Origin: Lyophyllum atratum
Lineage: Eukaryota > Basidiomycota > Agaricomycetes > Agaricales > Lyophyllaceae
Length of the DNA stretch: 64,000 nt
Reading direction: 5' to 3'
Assembly (NCBI GenBank): GCA_014905825.1
Contig: JACGCN010000038.1
Location: 310,001 to 374,000, forward strand
Notes under the pieces: model-generated
Seen by the model: only the letters and a program-made list of their open reading frames with translations
Told to the model about the DNA's origin: nothing
Databases searched by the model: none
In this document: positions 23,870 to 36,471 of the stretch, piece after piece
Layout: each line of letters begins with the position of its first letter
Numbering within the stretch: the first letter of the stretch is position 1
Position numbers and translations under genes: made by a program

Positions 23870-24647
23870 CTCCGCTATGCCGTACACCGTTGCATTCAGA
23901 TGTGCGCTGGATCGATTAGTTATGACAGATGCGTCTGGAAATTAATCGAGGGAGGTTAAGGTTACTAGATGCTGACAGACCAACCTACAACCCGAACGTT
24001 CGAGGTTCCATAAACAATAAGATCGTGGCTCACAGCGCCTGTGTCATTCTACGGAAGCATAGGCACAGATCCAACAGGGTGAAAATCGGGTAGGTAGATC
24101 ATCTGCCTTTCACAGATTTTCGCCAGTGCAATTCAAAGGATATATATGAGCATTGACGCTACCGTGCTCGGTGTTTCCGCAGGGTGTCGCGGCTGTAATG
24201 TTTCCAAGCTTGATGGAAAACTGGACTCCCGCTACACCATCTTGGGTACCCGATGGAACGCCAAGGATATCAGCTAGGCCCGGAATAGCAGCCCGTAGAG
24301 CATCTTCAACTTTTTGCGCTGCCACTGTTGCTTCGGATGGCGGCTGCGGTAAGCCCGCATCAACATCGCCATCAAACCAATGCAATTCATGCACTTCCGA
24401 ATACCTGTAAAACTTTGTTAACAAACCGGGAACTGCCAAAACCGTAAAATCGTACTGAACATTGCCTGAAAGTTCCAAGTCGTTCCAATGTTCAATGGCT
24501 CCGCGCGTCCAACGCATGCCGTTTATAGATGAGTTTCCACCCAGAATCCTGCCTCTGTGGAGGAAGATAAGCACGAAGGGCGGGTACTCGCTGGAAGAAC
24601 ATACTGGACCCTAGTAAGCACCTGTCCTCCGACACTCTGAACGATAA
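23870..24647 (-). pseudogene. GMC oxidoreductase pseudogene with internal deletion
   Basis: The segment keeps QSVGGQVL, GRILGGNSSINGMRWTRG, and LRAAIPGLADILGVPSG from the N-terminal half, then jumps near 24110 directly to FHPVGSVPMLP and AHLNATVYGIAEKV from the C-terminal catalytic part. About a third of the protein, including signature 2, is missing. A TAG follows PMLP. The 5' end is lost where the sequence switches to CNH-domain DNA near 24647. It is a relative of the intact gene at 20468-22986. Confidence 0.75.
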
Positions 24648-25411
24648 AAAGTGGTTGAGTGACGAGCGAGTCGACGTCAATTACTTCGAAATCGTGGCGG
24701 CTCGTCCCAGCGACTGATTTTGTCCTCAGAAAGTGGATCGAGGTCACCCTTTCGCTAACATAGAATTCCTTGTAGAGCGTTAGTATTTCATACACCAGCA
24801 ATGCGGGGTTTTGCACCTTATAAGGCTGCAGATTGAAGCTGCGCGTAGTGGGAGGAACGGTTGGTGTAGGACGGGAAACGAGGGGTTGGAATAATTCGCA
24901 AGTGGTCGATAGTCCTGCTTTAACAACGCAGACGAGATGCCGCCCTGAACACACGCCGATTTTGGAAAACGTCGCATGAGAGGACACGCGTGTGCACGAT
25001 GTGGAGTCTCGCGGATTGGCGGTGCTCAGGATACTGAATGGAACAATCATGATTCGATGACCTGTATCGGACGCGTCAATATTGGCGCGTGTTAGCACGT
25101 TTTGGAGAGGTGGGTATGACCTGACAGGAAGACGACAAGACCGTGGTCCTCTAATACGTCAATTTGGGAGACGGGTTCTGGCATGATGAGGACCGGCATT
25201 GGTGGGATGTTCGGTGCGCGCCCAGAGATGTGGATGCCGTCGTTTGTACCATACAGTATGTGTTTCAGTCCCCCTATAGATAGTTCGTCATTAGGGGGTC
25301 AATTCTGACGATTTAAGAGAGACCCGCGAAGTGGAACTGAACAATTAACGCGAATACTTCCACGTGCCACCGTCAATGGACGAACCAAAAGCCGCCCGAG
25401 CAAATGATACC
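24648..25411 (-). pseudogene. truncated CNH-domain copy (copy A)
   Basis: This is a partial duplicate of the F-box/CNH gene at 27383-28859, about 90% identical by eye over 760 bp. It holds the CNH segments with HILYGTNDGIHISGRAP, SSHATFSKIGVCSGRHL and SIHFLRTKSVAGTSRHDFEV, but stops after LVTQPLF, so the end of the CNH domain is lost. The F-box part is lost at the other side, at about 25411. It cannot make a complete protein. Confidence 0.7.
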
Positions 25412-26504
25412 ATCACATCTTCGTCACCCTCTTCCCCTGAAGTCGATGAGGGGATTCGAAATCTGAACACCGCATTCGAACGAGCGGTACGCGCCTACAG
25501 AGACGCAAGAGAAACCGAATGCGGACCCTGGGTAGTAGAGGGGTTCTATTCCCAGGTTGTCGTCGAGCAGTGGATGCGGGAGAAGAAGATAAAATGGAAA
25601 GTGGCGTACAATTACGAGAAACGGACAGTGGTGCTTTACGGAGACCCCAGTGACGAACACGAGATGCTGGCTGCGACAGTCAGGGGCCTCATCGTCGACG
25701 CGCTGAAGGAGGGGTTGGCTAGCGGACCACCCACCGGAATCGATGAATGGGACGAGCTAGACGGGGGAGCTCGATTCCGGACGCTCCTCATCGATGTAAG
25801 GATTCTCCTATGCCTCCACTTCGAGACTTATAATCCTTCTGTAGCCTGCGGCGCCAATTTTCGACCTGCAGCACTGTAGTCCAGGGTCACAACGCCGGAC
25901 GAAAGAACCGGATGGCACCGTTGCCCTTCAACCAGACTTGCGGCGGAAACAAGGCGCTTCTCGCTGCCCAGGCTTAGTCGTCGAACACGGTTACAAGAAT
26001 GAGAACGATCTAGAGCTAATGACGGAGGTCGAGACCTGGTTCTGCTCGACAATCAATCCGGCTCGGGTCGCCATCGGCATCAAAACTTACCCCAGACACA
26101 GGGATTCGGACGGCCTTCTCTTTTCCACCCTCGTCTTGATGTCCGAGGAAACTGGCCGCGACTCTAAACCTTTTACCTCTGTTCCCTTCGGAGCATTCAG
26201 TAATGTTCCACGGGACGCTCGTAAGCGGTACACAGCGCCATTCCCGAATCCTCCACCCCCCGACATCAGACTTGCTCGTGCTTCAGCAAGGGTCTGTGTT
26301 GTTGATGGCGCGAGTGGTCGTTCACCCCAGATTCCTATCGGACGCATCTTCAATGACCTCTGTCAGACGAGCCTGGAGCAGCTGGAAGGCTGGAAGTTCC
26401 CTGTTGGCTATCTAGAGCACCTTAAAGGGCTTACGATGACCTTGGACTTAAAAGCATTGCAAAAACAGTTGTATCACCTGCGCACTACCAACATCCGTCC
26501 CTAG
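25376..26504 (+). CDS. hypothetical protein, possible PD-(D/E)XK-like fold
   Basis: First in-frame ATG at 25376. One intron is inferred (GTAAGG donor after FRTLLID, CTGTAG acceptor before PAAPIFD), giving about 358 aa. The N-terminal half has WVVEGFYSQVVVEQWMREK; the C-terminal half has PGLVVEHGYKNENDLE and then VAIGIKTYPR, a spacing reminiscent of fungal Uma2/PD-(D/E)XK-like proteins (an Asp, then V-V-E-x-G, then a beta strand). This is only a resemblance. The first twelve or so codons are read from the antisense strand of the CNH copy A, while the rest has no counterpart at copy B. The start codon is therefore either newly acquired or mispredicted. Confidence 0.6.
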
Positions 26505-27382
26505 ATCTTTTCGCTTTAGTACTTGTTATATCAATACCACTGTCATTCACCGTCATAATCAGCCTCTATACTTTACTCTAATATGTGGATCTGCTCCAGC
26601 CGCGCATAGCCTAATCGACATAGCCATCAAGCAAAGGCGCTCCCGAATACCTGTGAAACTTTGTAAACAAACTGGGAACTGCCAAAACCGTATCGTCCCA
26701 CCGAAGCATTATCCGGAAGTTCCCCCAGGTTTATAGATGAGCTTCGACCGAGAAACCTCTGCCTATGTGAGAAAAGTCAGCACAGAATGCGGCTACTCGC
26801 TGAAGGACATACTACGCCCTATAAAGACCTATCCTCCGACAGTCTGAACGAAACCAAATCACCACGTTTTGAGTGTTTTCGAGGCGATGTTCCGAGTAAG
26901 CCTTCGAAGCTATCCATGTGAGTCAAATGTAGTATGCGACGCAGAGCACAGAGTTCGCGCTATGGATGTCGCCGCGATGCGCCCAGTTGCTCACAATCCA
27001 ATTGCAATCGCAATCACTGCTCCAGATCAAGCTGATCTCACCTTGCCTTTCACCCAACAAGATGTACGTCATAGCAGAGGCAGCAATGTCAAATTACCAT
27101 TCCACATCATATCCTGGGCGCTGTACAACACATTGCGTGGAAGGAGTACGTGGAGAAATCCTCGTTACTTGGGCGGGCGACGCCCTGGGCAGGTTATACA
27201 ATAGATCTAGGGCCGAAGCCTTCTCAGGTACTCGCAAGGGGCCGGGTGGTATAGCGAATGCTTTCTTCATTGTTCATGTCGATGTCGGTCGTGGCAACGA
27301 CGATCTAGGTCATGTTTCCCTGGCACGATCGATTAATGGTAGTATCGTGAGCTTTTCCTCGGATGTCAGGGGTGATGCCCAC
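26505..27382. other. rearranged region without a supported gene
   Basis: It begins after the stop of the hypothetical gene and contains a second GMC scrap (26640-26850). The 26860-27380 part separates that scrap from the end of the F-box/CNH gene and has only unrecognised short frames. Confidence 0.4.
26640..26850 (-). pseudogene. second GMC oxidoreductase scrap
   Basis: About 210 bp match, with deletions, the pseudogene segment at about 24390-24647, including the stretch encoding the QTVGGQV motif and the region after GNSSINGM. It carries the same downstream order as at 24.4 kb, so this scrap and the F-box/CNH gene probably belong to a second copy of the same block. Confidence 0.55.
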
Positions 27383-28859
27383 TTAATCTGTGAACTGTAG
27401 TCCAAGCAAGCGACCATCTTGAGCTTGAATCATACAAAGCTCCGGGGAGATGCTGAGAAGGGTGTATGTGATCGGAATCGTCTGTACCAACGTGCAAGTG
27501 CGTATATGTCGGACTTCAATATGGTCGGCGCCGAATCCAAGCAGATATGGTTCACGCAAAGCTGTAGATTACCATTAAGCCGCCAGCGCTTGGGATATCT
27601 CTAGGTTGAGAAGACATACCGACTGTGTGAATTGAGTTGTTCCGCCAGTTGACCATGGGTCCCCCGATACGCACCCCTTGCGCGTTGACTTTGAAACAAA
27701 ATCCTGTGTCGATGTCAGGTTTATGAAAGTTCTAGTCGGCAAAAACGCACCGTTATAACAAAGCAAAACTTCAGCACCTATGCGGAAAACCGCAACGCAT
27801 TTGGGTAGAAATTGATTTACGGGATGGATGACAGATGAATCCAAAAGTGGTTGAGTGACGAGCGAGTCGACGTCAATTACTTCGAAATCGTGGCGGCTCG
27901 TCCCAGCGACTAATTTTGTCCTCAGGAAGTGAATCGAGGTTACCTTTTCGCTGACATAGAATTCCTTGTATAGTATCAGTATGACATATACGTCAGAAAT
28001 GCAGGGTGTCACACCTTATAAGGCTGTAGATTGAAGCCGCGCGGATTGGGAGGAACGGTTGCTACAGGACGAGACACGAGGGGTTGCAATAATTTACAAG
28101 TAGTTGATAGTCCTGCTTTAACAACGCAGACGAGATGTCGCCCTGAACACATGCCGATTTTGAAAAACGTCGCATGAGACGACACGCGTGTGCAGGATGC
28201 GGAGTCTCGCGGAGTGGCGGTGCTCAGGATACTGAGTGGAACAGTCATGATTCGATCACCTGTATCGGACGCGTCAATAGCGTGTTAACACGTTTTGGGA
28301 AGGTGGGAATGACCTGAGAGGAAGATGACAAGATTGTGGTCCTCCAATACGTCAATTTGGGAGACGGGTTCTGCCAGAATGAGGACTGGCATTGGTGGGA
28401 TGTTCGGTGCGCGCCCAGAGATGTAGATGCCGTCGTTTGTACCATACAGTATGTGTTGCACTCCCCCTGTATGGAGTTCATCCTCGAGAGGTCAATTCTG
28501 ACAATTAGAAGGGACTCACGAAGTGGAACTGAACAGTTAACGCGTATATTTCCATGTGCCACCGTCAATGGACGAACCAAAAGCCGCCCAAACAAATGAT
28601 ATCGGCTCGCTGGTACCCAGGCCCTGCACACCAAGCTGCACACTGACAATGCTGAGGGGTCGTCCTGAAGATGATATATGATTCGTTCGAAGAGTTCTTG
28701 CGGTATTCTGGCTGTCAATGTTGATGAAAGTGGTGTGAGAGATGGTCGAGAAGCGGGAAGATGGCTTGAACGGATGGTGCGTCCGTTACTTGACTCGAAT
28801 TGCTTCTTAGTTCGGTTAGCGAGGACAATTCGCTTTGCAAGTTTGGCGAATGAAGACAT
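27383..28859 (-). CDS. F-box protein with C-terminal CNH (citron homology) domain
   Basis: ATG at 28859. Residues about 50-95 form an F-box (IPQELFERIIYHLQDD, then VCSLVCRAWVPASRYHLFG), the motif that binds Skp1 in SCF ubiquitin ligases. The chain then runs straight into a CNH beta-propeller: NIRVNCSVPLR, across an intron to GVQHILYGTNDGIYISG, QIDVLEDHNLVIFLS, TSIHFLRTKLVAGTSRHDFE, FRIGAEVLLCYN, and a final exon with EPYLLGFGADHIEVRHI and LLGLQFTD before TAA. CNH domains normally end Rho guanine-nucleotide exchange factors and some kinases. All introns can be removed without a stop. I do not know this F-box/CNH pairing as an established architecture; the F-box may have been joined by rearrangement in this unstable block. 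Confidence 0.75.
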
Positions 28860-29651
28860 GCTTGCGTGGTGTGCGCGCTCGAATGGGTGAAGAGAAGACG
28901 ACTAGGGGCAGAAGTGAAGTTCAGACCTCGTACGTCTAAAGTACAGATTCGGAATCACGGTGGTCGTCGTCAAGGAGGGCAGCTGTCGCCGCTCTACAAT
29001 CTGATGCATCTACAACCCAGGCTAACCCAGGAGGTGGTGTCATCGTTTCTGGTCAGAGTCTTGACATGATCGCGTTATAAAGTGGTATTCTGGTCAACTT
29101 GTTGACAAGTGAACAAGACCACTGAACTGGCATGGGCGGTGGCAAATTGTCAACTTATGATTTGCTCAGGCTGTCTATCGATAGTAAGGCAAAACTGATC
29201 TCAACGGGCTCAAATGGAAGTACGAGGTAAGGGATGTCACTGTCCAGTTTCCATACATATAGACCTCTTGAGTGAACGACTTGCAATTGGGCGTCTCCGA
29301 GCATACTCGCCATTCAGCAACAAGTTATCAATACTATAGTTGGCAGGCATGGAAATCTGTCAAAAGAACCATGGAAAGAATCTGAGAGGAGATGGGTATA
29401 CAGTGCAGCATGGTGGTCAAGGGACTAGGAGGGTCGCATCCACAATTCTGGAGCATTGAGGCGTTGAAGCCGAGGTCGATGTCGTCGCTCCAGAGGATAA
29501 CTTAATGTTAACTTACAAATTATTTATTACGTAGCCAATTTAAAATAAGGAGAAATAAAAATGAGCACGTGTGACTAAGCCCGGTTCCGTCTGGAGTCAA
29601 AAGTTGTTGCGGCGGTGCTCTGGGTTCTCAAGGTCAACGATCACATCCAGC
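28860..29651. other. divergent intergenic region
   Basis: The region lies between the start of the F-box/CNH gene and the start of UPF1. It contains an AT-rich stretch around 29510-29565. No gene is supported. Confidence 0.4.
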
Positions 29652-32600
29652 ATGGACACCTTTGACAATTTCCAGTATGATTCTGCCTCTTCGTACGGAG
29701 GCATGGGCGTCGTCGACGACAACTCATCCGTCTACACCGCCAATACCCAAGATAATGCCTCGTCAGTTGACCTCTCGAGTCTCTCTGTGTCGGATTACCA
29801 GTCGGTCGTAGAGAACGGCCACGCCCATAGCCATCCTTTGCGGAATGCACTTGACGAGGATTTTGACGCCGTTCTGGATGACTTGAAAGACGAAGGCGCT
29901 GTTGATTTGCCTCCCCACGCATGCAGGTTCGTGTTTAATCGTGGTTTTCGTCCGTTCTGAGGCCCTGACAATTTTTTGTATGATAGCTACTGCGGTATTC
30001 ACTCTCCAGCATCCGTCGTGAAGTGCTTGATTTGTTCCAAGTGGTTTTGCAATTCACGCGGAAACACCTCCGCTTCTCACATCGTCAACCATCTCGTGCG
30101 CGCTAAACATAAAGAGGTCATTCTTCATGCAGAAAGTCCCCTGGGCGAGACTACGCCAGAGTGCTACAACTGTGGAAGCAAGAACGTATTTATGCTTGGA
30201 TTCATCCCAGCCAAGAGTGACACCGTCGTCGTGTTGCTGTGCCGGTACGTCTTCTCCGTGGTCGCATCAGACGTTAGTTAATGTTCAGACAGTCAACCAT
30301 GTGCCGCCGTTTCCAAGGACATATCCTGGAACGCACAACTATGGGCCCCTCTTATCGATGACCGTTCTTTCCTGTCTTGGCTTGTAAAACCACCAACCGA
30401 AACCGAACAACTACGATCTCGCCAGATTTCGTTCAACCAGATCAACCGTCTGGAAGACCTGTGGCGCGATAACGCCAATGCAACCCTGGAGGATCTGGAG
30501 AAACCAGGAGTCGACGACGAGCCCCAGCCTATACTTGTTCGCTACGAAGATGCCTACCAATACCAGAACATCTTCGGACCCCTCGTAAAAATTGAGGCGG
30601 ACTACGATAAGAGGCTCAAGGAGAGTCAGACACAGACTGACATCACCGTTCGGTGGGACTTGGGTCTGAATCAGAAGCGAGTCGCGTGGTTCTGCTTGCC
30701 GAAGCTGGAAAGTGGTGAAGTGAGGCTCGCGGTAGGGGATGAATTGAGGTTGAGGTATGCCGGAGAGCTCCACAAGGCTTGGGAGGGAGTTGGCCATGTT
30801 ATAAAGATCCCCAACAGTAGGTGGATTAATCAAGCACCAGATGCTGTGTCTCACTCCTTTTTAGATGTCTCTGATGAGATTGGCCTGGAACTTCGCAGGA
30901 CTGAGGGCGTCCCCTCCGAATGCACGCACAACTTCGCAGCCGACTTCGTATGGAAGTCGACGAGCTTCGACCGTATGCAGCTTGCTATGAAGACATTCGC
31001 CGTCGACGAAAAAAGCGTCAGCGGATATATCGTGAGTCCCTCACTATATCATTCACCAACCTTTCCTAACAACCTACATAGTACCACAAGCTTCTTGGGC
31101 ACGAGCTCGAGCCGCAAGTCCTGCGCACCCAGATGCCCAAGCGCTTCTCCGCCCCCGGCTTGCCCGAACTGAACCACTCCCAGATGTACGCCGTAAAGAG
31201 CGTACTGCAGAAGCCCATCAGTTTGATCCAGGGCCCACCTGGGACGGGCAAGACCGTCACTTCCGCGTCGATCGTGTACCACCTCGCGAAGATGAACCCA
31301 GGCCAGGTCCTTGTATGCGCACCCTCCAACGTCGCCGTCGATCAGCTGACGGAGAAGATCCACAACACCGGCCTCAAGGTCGTCCGGCTGACGGCCAAGT
31401 CGCGCGAGGCGCTGGACTCGAGTGTCGGGTTCTTGACTCTGCACCAGCAAGTCGCGAATAGTACGACGCATGTGGAGCTACAGAAGCTGATCATGCTCAA
31501 GACGGAGCAGGGGGAGTTGAGCAGCAATGATGAGAGGAAGTATAAGACGTTGATTCGTCAGTGTGAGAAGGAGATTTTGGGCGCGGCGGATGTGATCTGC
31601 TGCACTTGTGTGGGAGCAGGTGATCCGAGGTTGAGCAAGTTGAAGTTTAGGACGGTTTTGATTGACGAGGCTACCCAAGCCGCTGAACCTGGTATGTTTC
31701 TTCTCTGTTATTTGTGAGAGTGTGGATTCTGAACTAACTTGTCTATCAGAGTGCATGATTCCTTTGGTTTTGGGCTGCAAGCAGGTCGTTCTTGTCGGAG
31801 ATCATCAGGTTTGCATCCTCTCTAACTCTTCCTGCTCGCAAGCTCACCACTATTCCATAGCAACTCGGCCCAGTTATCATGAATAAGAAAGCTGCACGTG
31901 CGGGTTTGACTCAGTCTCTTTTCGAACGTCTCGTCGTGCTCGGTAACAGGCCCATCCGATTGCAAGTGCAGTACCGCATGCATCCCTGCTTGTCCGAGTT
32001 CCCCTCCAACATGTTCTACGAGGGGACCTTGCAAAATGGTGTAACCGCCCCTGAGCGTTTGAGGAAGAACGTCGACTTCCCTTGGCCTGTTCCAGATACT
32101 CCTATGTTCTTCTATCAGAACTTGGGTCAGGAGGAAATCTCGAGCAGTGGAACATCCTTCTTGAATAGGTTCGTCTTACTGTCAATCAATAACGCGTCTA
32201 TAACTGACCCAAATTGTAGGACCGAAGCCTCGAATGTTGAGAAGATCGTTACCAAGTTCTTCAAATCTGGTGTTGTGCCCGGCCAAATTGGTGTTGTTAC
32301 ACCCTACGAGGGTCAACGCTCATACATCGTCAACTACATGCAGTTCAATGGATCTCTGAAGAAGGACCTTTACAAAGAGATCGAGGTTGCCAGTGTTGAC
32401 GCGTTCCAAGGTCGTGAAAAGGATTATATTATCCTCAGCTGTGTTAGGAGCAACGAGCACCAGGGCATTGGGTTCTTGAATGACCCACGGCGCTTGAACG
32501 TCGCACTGACTCGAGCGAAGTATGGTGTCGTCATCTTGGGTAATCCCAAAGTCCTGAGCAAGGTATGTCCTATTCCGCAGTCTCCTTCGTGTATGTATAA

Positions 32601-33361
32601 CTGATGTAGTACCGCTCTCTATAGCACCCCTTGTGGCACTACCTTCTTACTCACTACAAGGAGAAGAACACTCTAGTCGAAGGACCACTGAACAACCTGC
32701 AGCCAAGCTTGATCCAGTTCAGCAAACCTCGCCGCACGCTCCTCAAGTCTATGGATCAGTTCCGCCGTCATGAGACGAACGCACGGGACTTCCTTGGACC
32801 CGCCGTGGGCAACGCCCTAAATGATCGTGCGTCACTTTCTTCCTAGAGCTCATGAATTCTATCTGATGTGATTTTCTTCCCCACCTAGCTCAAGGTCGTC
32901 GTTCAGGCACTCCAAGTCGCTTCGATGCGGGCTTCTACCGCACCCACGATGCCATGGGATACATCCCTTCCGATGTCCAGTCCCTTCGATCCCAAGCCAC
33001 TTACTCCTCTGGTCTACCCATGTTCGGCACTCCAGGTCCATTTGGTGCTGGTATTCCTCGCGGAGCCAACGGCGGGAAGCGTAGCACCTACAGCTATGCT
33101 TCGTCCATCGTCTCACAGGATGCAGGCCCGAGCGTCACAGACAACAGCAGTGTCATCGGAGGCGGCAGCAGCGTCAACATGGCTTACTCGCAGAGTGACC
33201 GTTTGAGACGCCGCACGTCCTTTGGATCCGCCTCCGTCACCGGCGCCAGCGATCTCGGGAGTTTGTCGCAGTACGATTACAAGAGCCAGGACGAGGCCGG
33301 GGATTTGGACGACGTTAAGTCGCAGTACGCCGGCACCCAGTCGGGCGTGACCGTGTTCTAG
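29652..33361 (+). CDS. UPF1: UPF1/NAM7 RNA helicase, nonsense-mediated decay
   Basis: UPF1 is the ATP-dependent superfamily 1 RNA helicase that triggers nonsense-mediated mRNA decay in the cytoplasm. After an acidic N terminus, the Cys/His-rich UPF2-binding domain is visible ([54 protein letters not shown]). The helicase core shows GPPGTGKT (motif I), [22 protein letters not shown] (motif II), GDHQLGPVI (motif III), [13 protein letters not shown] (motif IV), [12 protein letters not shown] (motif V) and [10 protein letters not shown] (motif VI). The C-terminal tail is Ser/Gly/Gln/Tyr-rich. About ten short introns, the first starting at 29927, can be removed in frame. Estimated length is about 1,070 aa, normal for the family. 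The start ATG at 29652 opens the usual acidic leader. Confidence 0.96.
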
Positions 33362-34483
33362 CATTAGGCATCGGCCGTTCCAAATGCGGGTGTCACCCAC
33401 ATCCTGCCTTTGACTATTCTGCTGCTCACATCGGGTCGTCGACGCGGCGCCTGTATGCGCACCTGCACAAAGCGTGCAGACGTATTCGCCCCAGTCGACG
33501 TCCGAGTGGCTTGTTACAGACACGCATGGCGCACGCCTCCCTTCCGTTCTTCGCCTCGTTCCGCGGGTCCTCTCAGCACACATCTTGGAACTAAACACCT
33601 ATCCGTCCCCCCAATTTCTCCATCGACCTGTCGTCTGCTTCGCCTTAACCTCGTCAACGCTGAGGCCATTGGGTGCAGCCACCCACCCACCTTTGCTTAT
33701 CGTGCCTGATGCTGTCGTCGTTCCCCTTGCCGCCATCAACATCCTTGACGAGGATCGTGATAGCTGGTAGTATGTGGGATGTTTGCGATTCGCTGTTATG
33801 CCCCCTTTTCCTCTGTTATGAATGGTTCGTATAGTGATGTTGGTAGAGGATGATGGACCGGTTGGTCTTATTATTTAAAGAGACTGAACCCCACTTCGTA
33901 ACATCGAATAGTATAGTGATAGTGATATTACCCACGGGTATACCTCGGTTTTGAGACGTATGTATAGACGTCAGCTCTTGCGTCGTTATTTCATTAGAGA
34001 TATCTGTTGATCGTTGAGCTCGCAAGGTGCGTACTTGTTCAAGAGAAACTTCGATCTCGATGGACATCCTGAGTCCTTAGCATGTAAAATATCAATAACT
34101 TGAACAAATCCCAATAACCCATATTTCTAATCACAATAGACGTCAAGCTCATCGTCTCAAATCTGAGATCTGAGTACTGAGAACCCATTACCACCCCGAA
34201 CTACGGCAACATCATCCGAGTCGCCCATAGGTCGCCTCTCACCCTAACGCGCTCTGAATTTGGATGGATCGGCGTCCTTAAGTATTCTTTGGTGAATTTG
34301 GCAAATTACTTGACACGTACTACTCCATTTCAACTTCAACAAGTCGAACCCCTCACTGCTCGGCACTCTGCCTCCTCAGATCAGTGGATTCTCCGCCGTA
34401 CCACACAGGGCGTTCCAAGGGCGCTCACGTCTATTGCGCCTTCCGGATCAAGATTAAAACATCTACTAATTACTACGTGGAAT
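33362..34483. other. intergenic region 3' of UPF1
   Basis: Open frames in 33410-33770 are GC-rich and show no family features; they probably reflect 3' untranslated sequence. The right part (34290-34480) is shared with the upstream flanks of the other two F-box-like gene copies. Confidence 0.4.
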
Positions 34484-36471
34484 ATGATAGATGAGCGTCA
34501 GAGGACTAATTCCGTGTCAGTGAACTACGAGCCCAGTCATTGGATGACCTACAGCGGCGAAGCGTCCGGGTACCACGAAGACCTATATCCTCGTTCCGTC
34601 ATGATATCAGTCGTCCTCGATGCAGGCTGTCGAAACGATTTTTCCGGAATAAGGCTGGTTATTTTGCGCAGGGATAGTGGAGGAGCGGAAGCGGTATGCA
34701 TCTCTCATTACTTTGAGATACAAGATGTTGATTCGGCTGTTAGACTGTCAGAAACTGTCCTGAACTCTTCAAGTTTTACAACGGCCATCATACACACCAA
34801 AAGCATAGAGACGCTTTAACAAGTCTTCGTACCAGCCGCGAACTGAGCAACTCCCTTTTACGCGATCATGCCCGCGGAAGTCTGGGGAGGAAAATCTGCA
34901 CTGTTGTATTTGAGCTAGTTTTGGTCCACGCAGATGATGATCCGACGTCAGACCCGGAGGCATACGCAAAATGGAGTCTTTTGCAACGCCCAGGACTCAA
35001 CCTAGGGGACCAGGCATTTCACATCCTATACGACCACGTGCAGCAGTTGACTACACCATTGCTCCTCTTTCTCAAGTGCAGCCACACATGTATAACTGAA
35101 TATTATTTCAAGACGGGAAGGCCCCGAATATATGTGCACGCGGTTCGGATCCTTCCTCTCCTCGGCAACCGCTCAGTACCCGTTTCCCTTCCTCTTCCAC
35201 TTCTCAAACGTTGTGTCGTCTATGCTTTCGCTCACAGGCAACAAGGATGGCGCAAGGGTCTTCTATCATGTGGACTTGTCTGCCGATCCTGGGCACCTAT
35301 CGTTGACCTTTTCTTCCAACACTTCCACTATCCTGACGTGTTGCAATACTTAGAAGACGCGGCGGATATCTCCGCAGTTGCAGTTTCCTTGCGAAGAACC
35401 CCTTTCCGCGCTGCACTGGTGAGGGGATACACGTCATCACTATATACAAGGCCGAAACCAGAAGCTGTCACTAAGTTTTTCGAATCGCAAAACAGCATCT
35501 TGCGGCAGGCCAAATCTGTGGAAGAACTCAGTATAGAATCCACGCACCCATTCTTATTTGAGGAGTTGCTTCATATTCTTGGCGGCTTGCGAGAGGTCCG
35601 AGCCTTCAGGGTGTCCAGGATGATTTTACCATTTCATCATCAAATCTCGACAGAAGACATATATGACTTGAACATCAGCGAGATTCAAAATGCCATTGCT
35701 CGCTGGCCACATCTCAGAACCCTGAAGATATATAATTGGAAAAGCCTCATAACGTCAAACACCGTAGGCCCACACAATCCTTCAATCCAGCATCTACCAT
35801 CAAGTGATTACTTGCCAATGGGGACGGAGTCGGAGGTAAGTGCCTTGCTGGTCTTTTGACCCGTCCAACACCATTCTGCTTGACGCTGACAACCCTCGTC
35901 ACAGAACGCTGGGCCCGTGTGTCGTATTCAAGTCCTACACCTAATCGACGGTGAACTCACAGGTCGTCAACTCCTATTCTTCACCAGTCCTTCCTATCCC
36001 CTCGCGAGCCTGCGAGAAGTGAAACTGACTCGTATCCAAGGCCTAACCAACTCTAACTTGCTGGAATTTTTGACACGAGCGGCTCCAACTCTTCAACGGC
36101 TCGATCTGGCTCGATGCGTCATCCCTCGTTCATTCGAGAACGAGGAGTATGCCATTGACACGGTTATGCCCAAAATGAAGTGTTTGGAATACCTAACGGT
36201 GGAGGGTGACCTTGCAAGTGCGCTGGCTTTATCGAGGAAGGGTCCGCCGCGGCTGCCACTGGTCAATGGAAGGAAAGACATCCATGTCATCCTCGCAAAC
36301 CCCATGTTGATGGATCAGGCAAGCATTGTCGATGCTTTGCGAGTCACTGGCTGGGGCTCTATACGCATCGTCTCTCGTTCTGCGAATGTTCCTGAAATGG
36401 ACGAGGCGTCTCGCATCGCTGAGGCCCGAGGGATCAAGCTCAAGTGGCGTCTTCAGCATCGATCCCTCTAG
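34484..36471 (+). CDS. F-box-like protein, family copy 1
   Basis: Three exons: 34484-34693, 34744-35835 and 35905-36471, about 620 aa. The splice at 34694-34743 is needed to reach the conserved TVRNCPELFKFYNGHHTHQK. The central segment (PLPLLKRCVVYAFAHR, then SCGLVCRSWAPIVDLFF) matches the F-box-like motif of mushroom F-box families. The C-terminal half has leucine-rich repeat-like phrases (LREVKLTRIQGLTNSNLLEF, LQRLDLARC). It is probably a substrate receptor of an SCF ubiquitin ligase. Copies 2 and 3 are close relatives with the same exon structure. No disabling change was seen. Confidence 0.75.

Noticed and set aside
33410..33770. Overlapping frames just after UPF1
   Set aside because: They sit in the probable 3' untranslated region, are GC-driven and show no conserved features.
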